IMG/VR virus record: IMGVR_UViG_3300022221_000005
Coordinates: 1-31,137 of that record
DNA: 31,137 bases
Strand: one strand, 5' to 3'
Source of the DNA: a virus
Part shown: one piece after another, positions 30,744-31,137 of the stretch
Position numbering within the stretch: the stretch's first letter is position 1
Layout of the letters: each line of letters opens with the position of its first letter
The notes under the pieces: generated by a model
The model's input: only the letters and a program-made list of their open reading frames with translations
Database searches by the model: none
Told to the model about the DNA's origin: nothing
Translations under genes and position numbers: made by a program

Positions 30744-30773
30744 TTAGTGTATACAGCTTAAGAGGTAGTTTAT

Positions 30774-30893
30774 ATGGAATATGAATTGGAAGTTCTGGAG
30801 GAATGCATAGAATCAATCCAGGAAATATGCGACGAAATGAACTTTTTAATATCCCAATCTAAGGATGTAACTGAAAAGTTTTTCAAAAAATAG
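30774..30893 (+). CDS. Small acidic helical protein upstream of the initiator
   Basis: 39 residues: MEYELEVLEECIESIQEICD, then EMNFLISQSKDVTEKFFKK. Helical with an acidic first half and a basic end. ATG 30774 has GAGGT about 8 bases upstream and follows the replication promoter by about 24 bases. It is the first gene of the replication operon. Function unknown. Confidence 0.6.
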   Translation: MEYELEVLEECIESIQEICDEMNFLISQSKDVTEKFFKK

Positions 30894-30909
30894 GTTGAAA
30901 TGGATAAGA

Positions 30910-30931
30910 TATACGTGTATAAATTCGTATA
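30910..30931. promoter_or_regulatory. Inverted repeat before the initiator gene
   Basis: Arms TATACG (30910-30915) and CGTATA (30926-30931) with a 10-base spacer, 24 bases before the initiator ATG. The arm resembles the TATAC/GTATA repeat over the promoter at 30738-30753. It could be a second operator or an initiator-binding site. Confidence 0.4.
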
Positions 30932-30955
30932 ACTTAATAGATTAGAGGGGCGGAC

Positions 30956-31137
30956 ATGAAGATACTTACGGCATTTAGGATTGATAGTGATGTTTATGAC
31001 AGGCTTAAGGAGAGAGCTGAGGATGGGAGACCGATGTCTTGGCATTTACATAAGGCGCTCAATAATTATCTGGGTGTATCTTCACATAAGGAGGCCGTTG
31101 TCCAGAAGCCAAAAAAGGAAAAGGCGGCTAAGTTCTT
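30956..31137 (+). CDS. Replication initiator (lambda O-like role), N-terminal part running off the window
   Basis: This is the 5' part of the gene that continues at base 1; joined through the circular overlap it encodes 177 residues. The ATG at 30956 follows a purine-rich ribosome site (GAGGGG, 5 bases upstream). The N-terminal ~45 residues (MKILTAFRIDSDVYDRLKER...) look like a ribbon-helix-helix or arc-type DNA-binding segment, with a beta strand followed by two helices. The rest, encoded from base 1, looks like the C-terminal domain of phage replication initiators. The gene follows the noncoding DnaA-box region, a promoter at 30715-30743 and a 39-residue ORF, and precedes the helicase loader, as in lambda O-P order. 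The RHH assignment is inference from pattern. Confidence 0.75.
   Translation, partial: MKILTAFRIDSDVYDRLKERAEDGRPMSWHLHKALNNYLGVSSHKEAVVQKPKKEKAAKF
31011..31137. repeat. Terminal direct repeat, copy 2 (circular overlap)
   Basis: Exact copy of bases 1-127. See the first copy for interpretation. The physical ends of the packaged DNA cannot be read from this repeat. Confidence 0.93.

Noticed and set aside
30770-31045. Minus-strand 91-residue frame over the replication operon start
   Set aside because: Antisense to the 39-residue ORF and the initiator start, no ribosome site, no domain.
1-31137. CRISPR array or insertion sequence
   Set aside because: No regularly spaced repeats and no transposase-like gene were seen.

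Overview
The window is a complete, circularly closing genome of a small tailed dsDNA phage of podovirus type (about 31.0 kb unique sequence). The first 127 bases are repeated exactly as the last 127 (1-127 = 31011-31137), and one gene runs across the join, so the molecule closes into a circle of 31,010 bp. The head and tail genes (portal of the T7-like head-to-tail connector family, Bbp19-like protein, BPP-1-like capsid protein, adaptor, nozzle, three internal ejection proteins, T7-like tail fibre anchor) define a podovirus that infects a Gram-negative host. No RNA polymerase, DNA polymerase, integrase or reverse transcriptase gene is visible, so transcription and replication should depend on host enzymes.

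Layout. (1) 30774-31137 joined to 1-771: a sigma70-like promoter, a 39-residue ORF, a ribbon-helix-helix/lambda O-like initiator and a lambda P-like helicase loader. (2) 905-2875: a small membrane protein and an unusual polysaccharide-deacetylase-like protein with a C-terminal capsid-fibre module. (3) 2908-22134, all on the plus strand and tightly packed: small ORFs, terminase small and large subunits, a possible permuted NlpC/P60-like protein, portal, Bbp19-like protein, scaffold, two probable fibre/decoration proteins, major capsid, head fibre, adaptor, nozzle, three ejection proteins and the tail fibre. (4) 22135-26641, minus strand: an early operon with ERF annealing protein, SSB, YbcO-type nuclease, VRR-NUC nuclease, membrane proteins and several small unknown proteins. 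It is read from a strong promoter overlapped by a 22-bp palindrome. (5) 26746-28447, plus strand: a Cro-like HTH protein coupled to a lysis cassette (DUF5675, holin-like protein, small lipoprotein, coiled-coil protein), closed by a clear terminator. (6) 28522-30190: an operon of small proteins with a second HTH regulator, then a secreted-protein 'moron' with its own promoter and terminator. (7) 30191-30760: a noncoding, strongly base-paired region with two DnaA-box-like sites, just upstream of the replication genes.

Most interesting points. A perfect 16-bp palindrome matching the bacterial chromosomal parS consensus lies in the 36-bp gap after ssb. The genome has no visible ParA/ParB. Together with the DnaA-box-like sites beside the initiator gene, this suggests that the phage borrows host chromosome replication and segregation machinery. 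The ~450-nt structured noncoding region is a candidate undescribed RNA or origin. A module of about 60 residues is shared between the head fibre protein behind the capsid gene and the C-terminus of a deacetylase-like protein, which suggests that the enzyme is displayed on the capsid.
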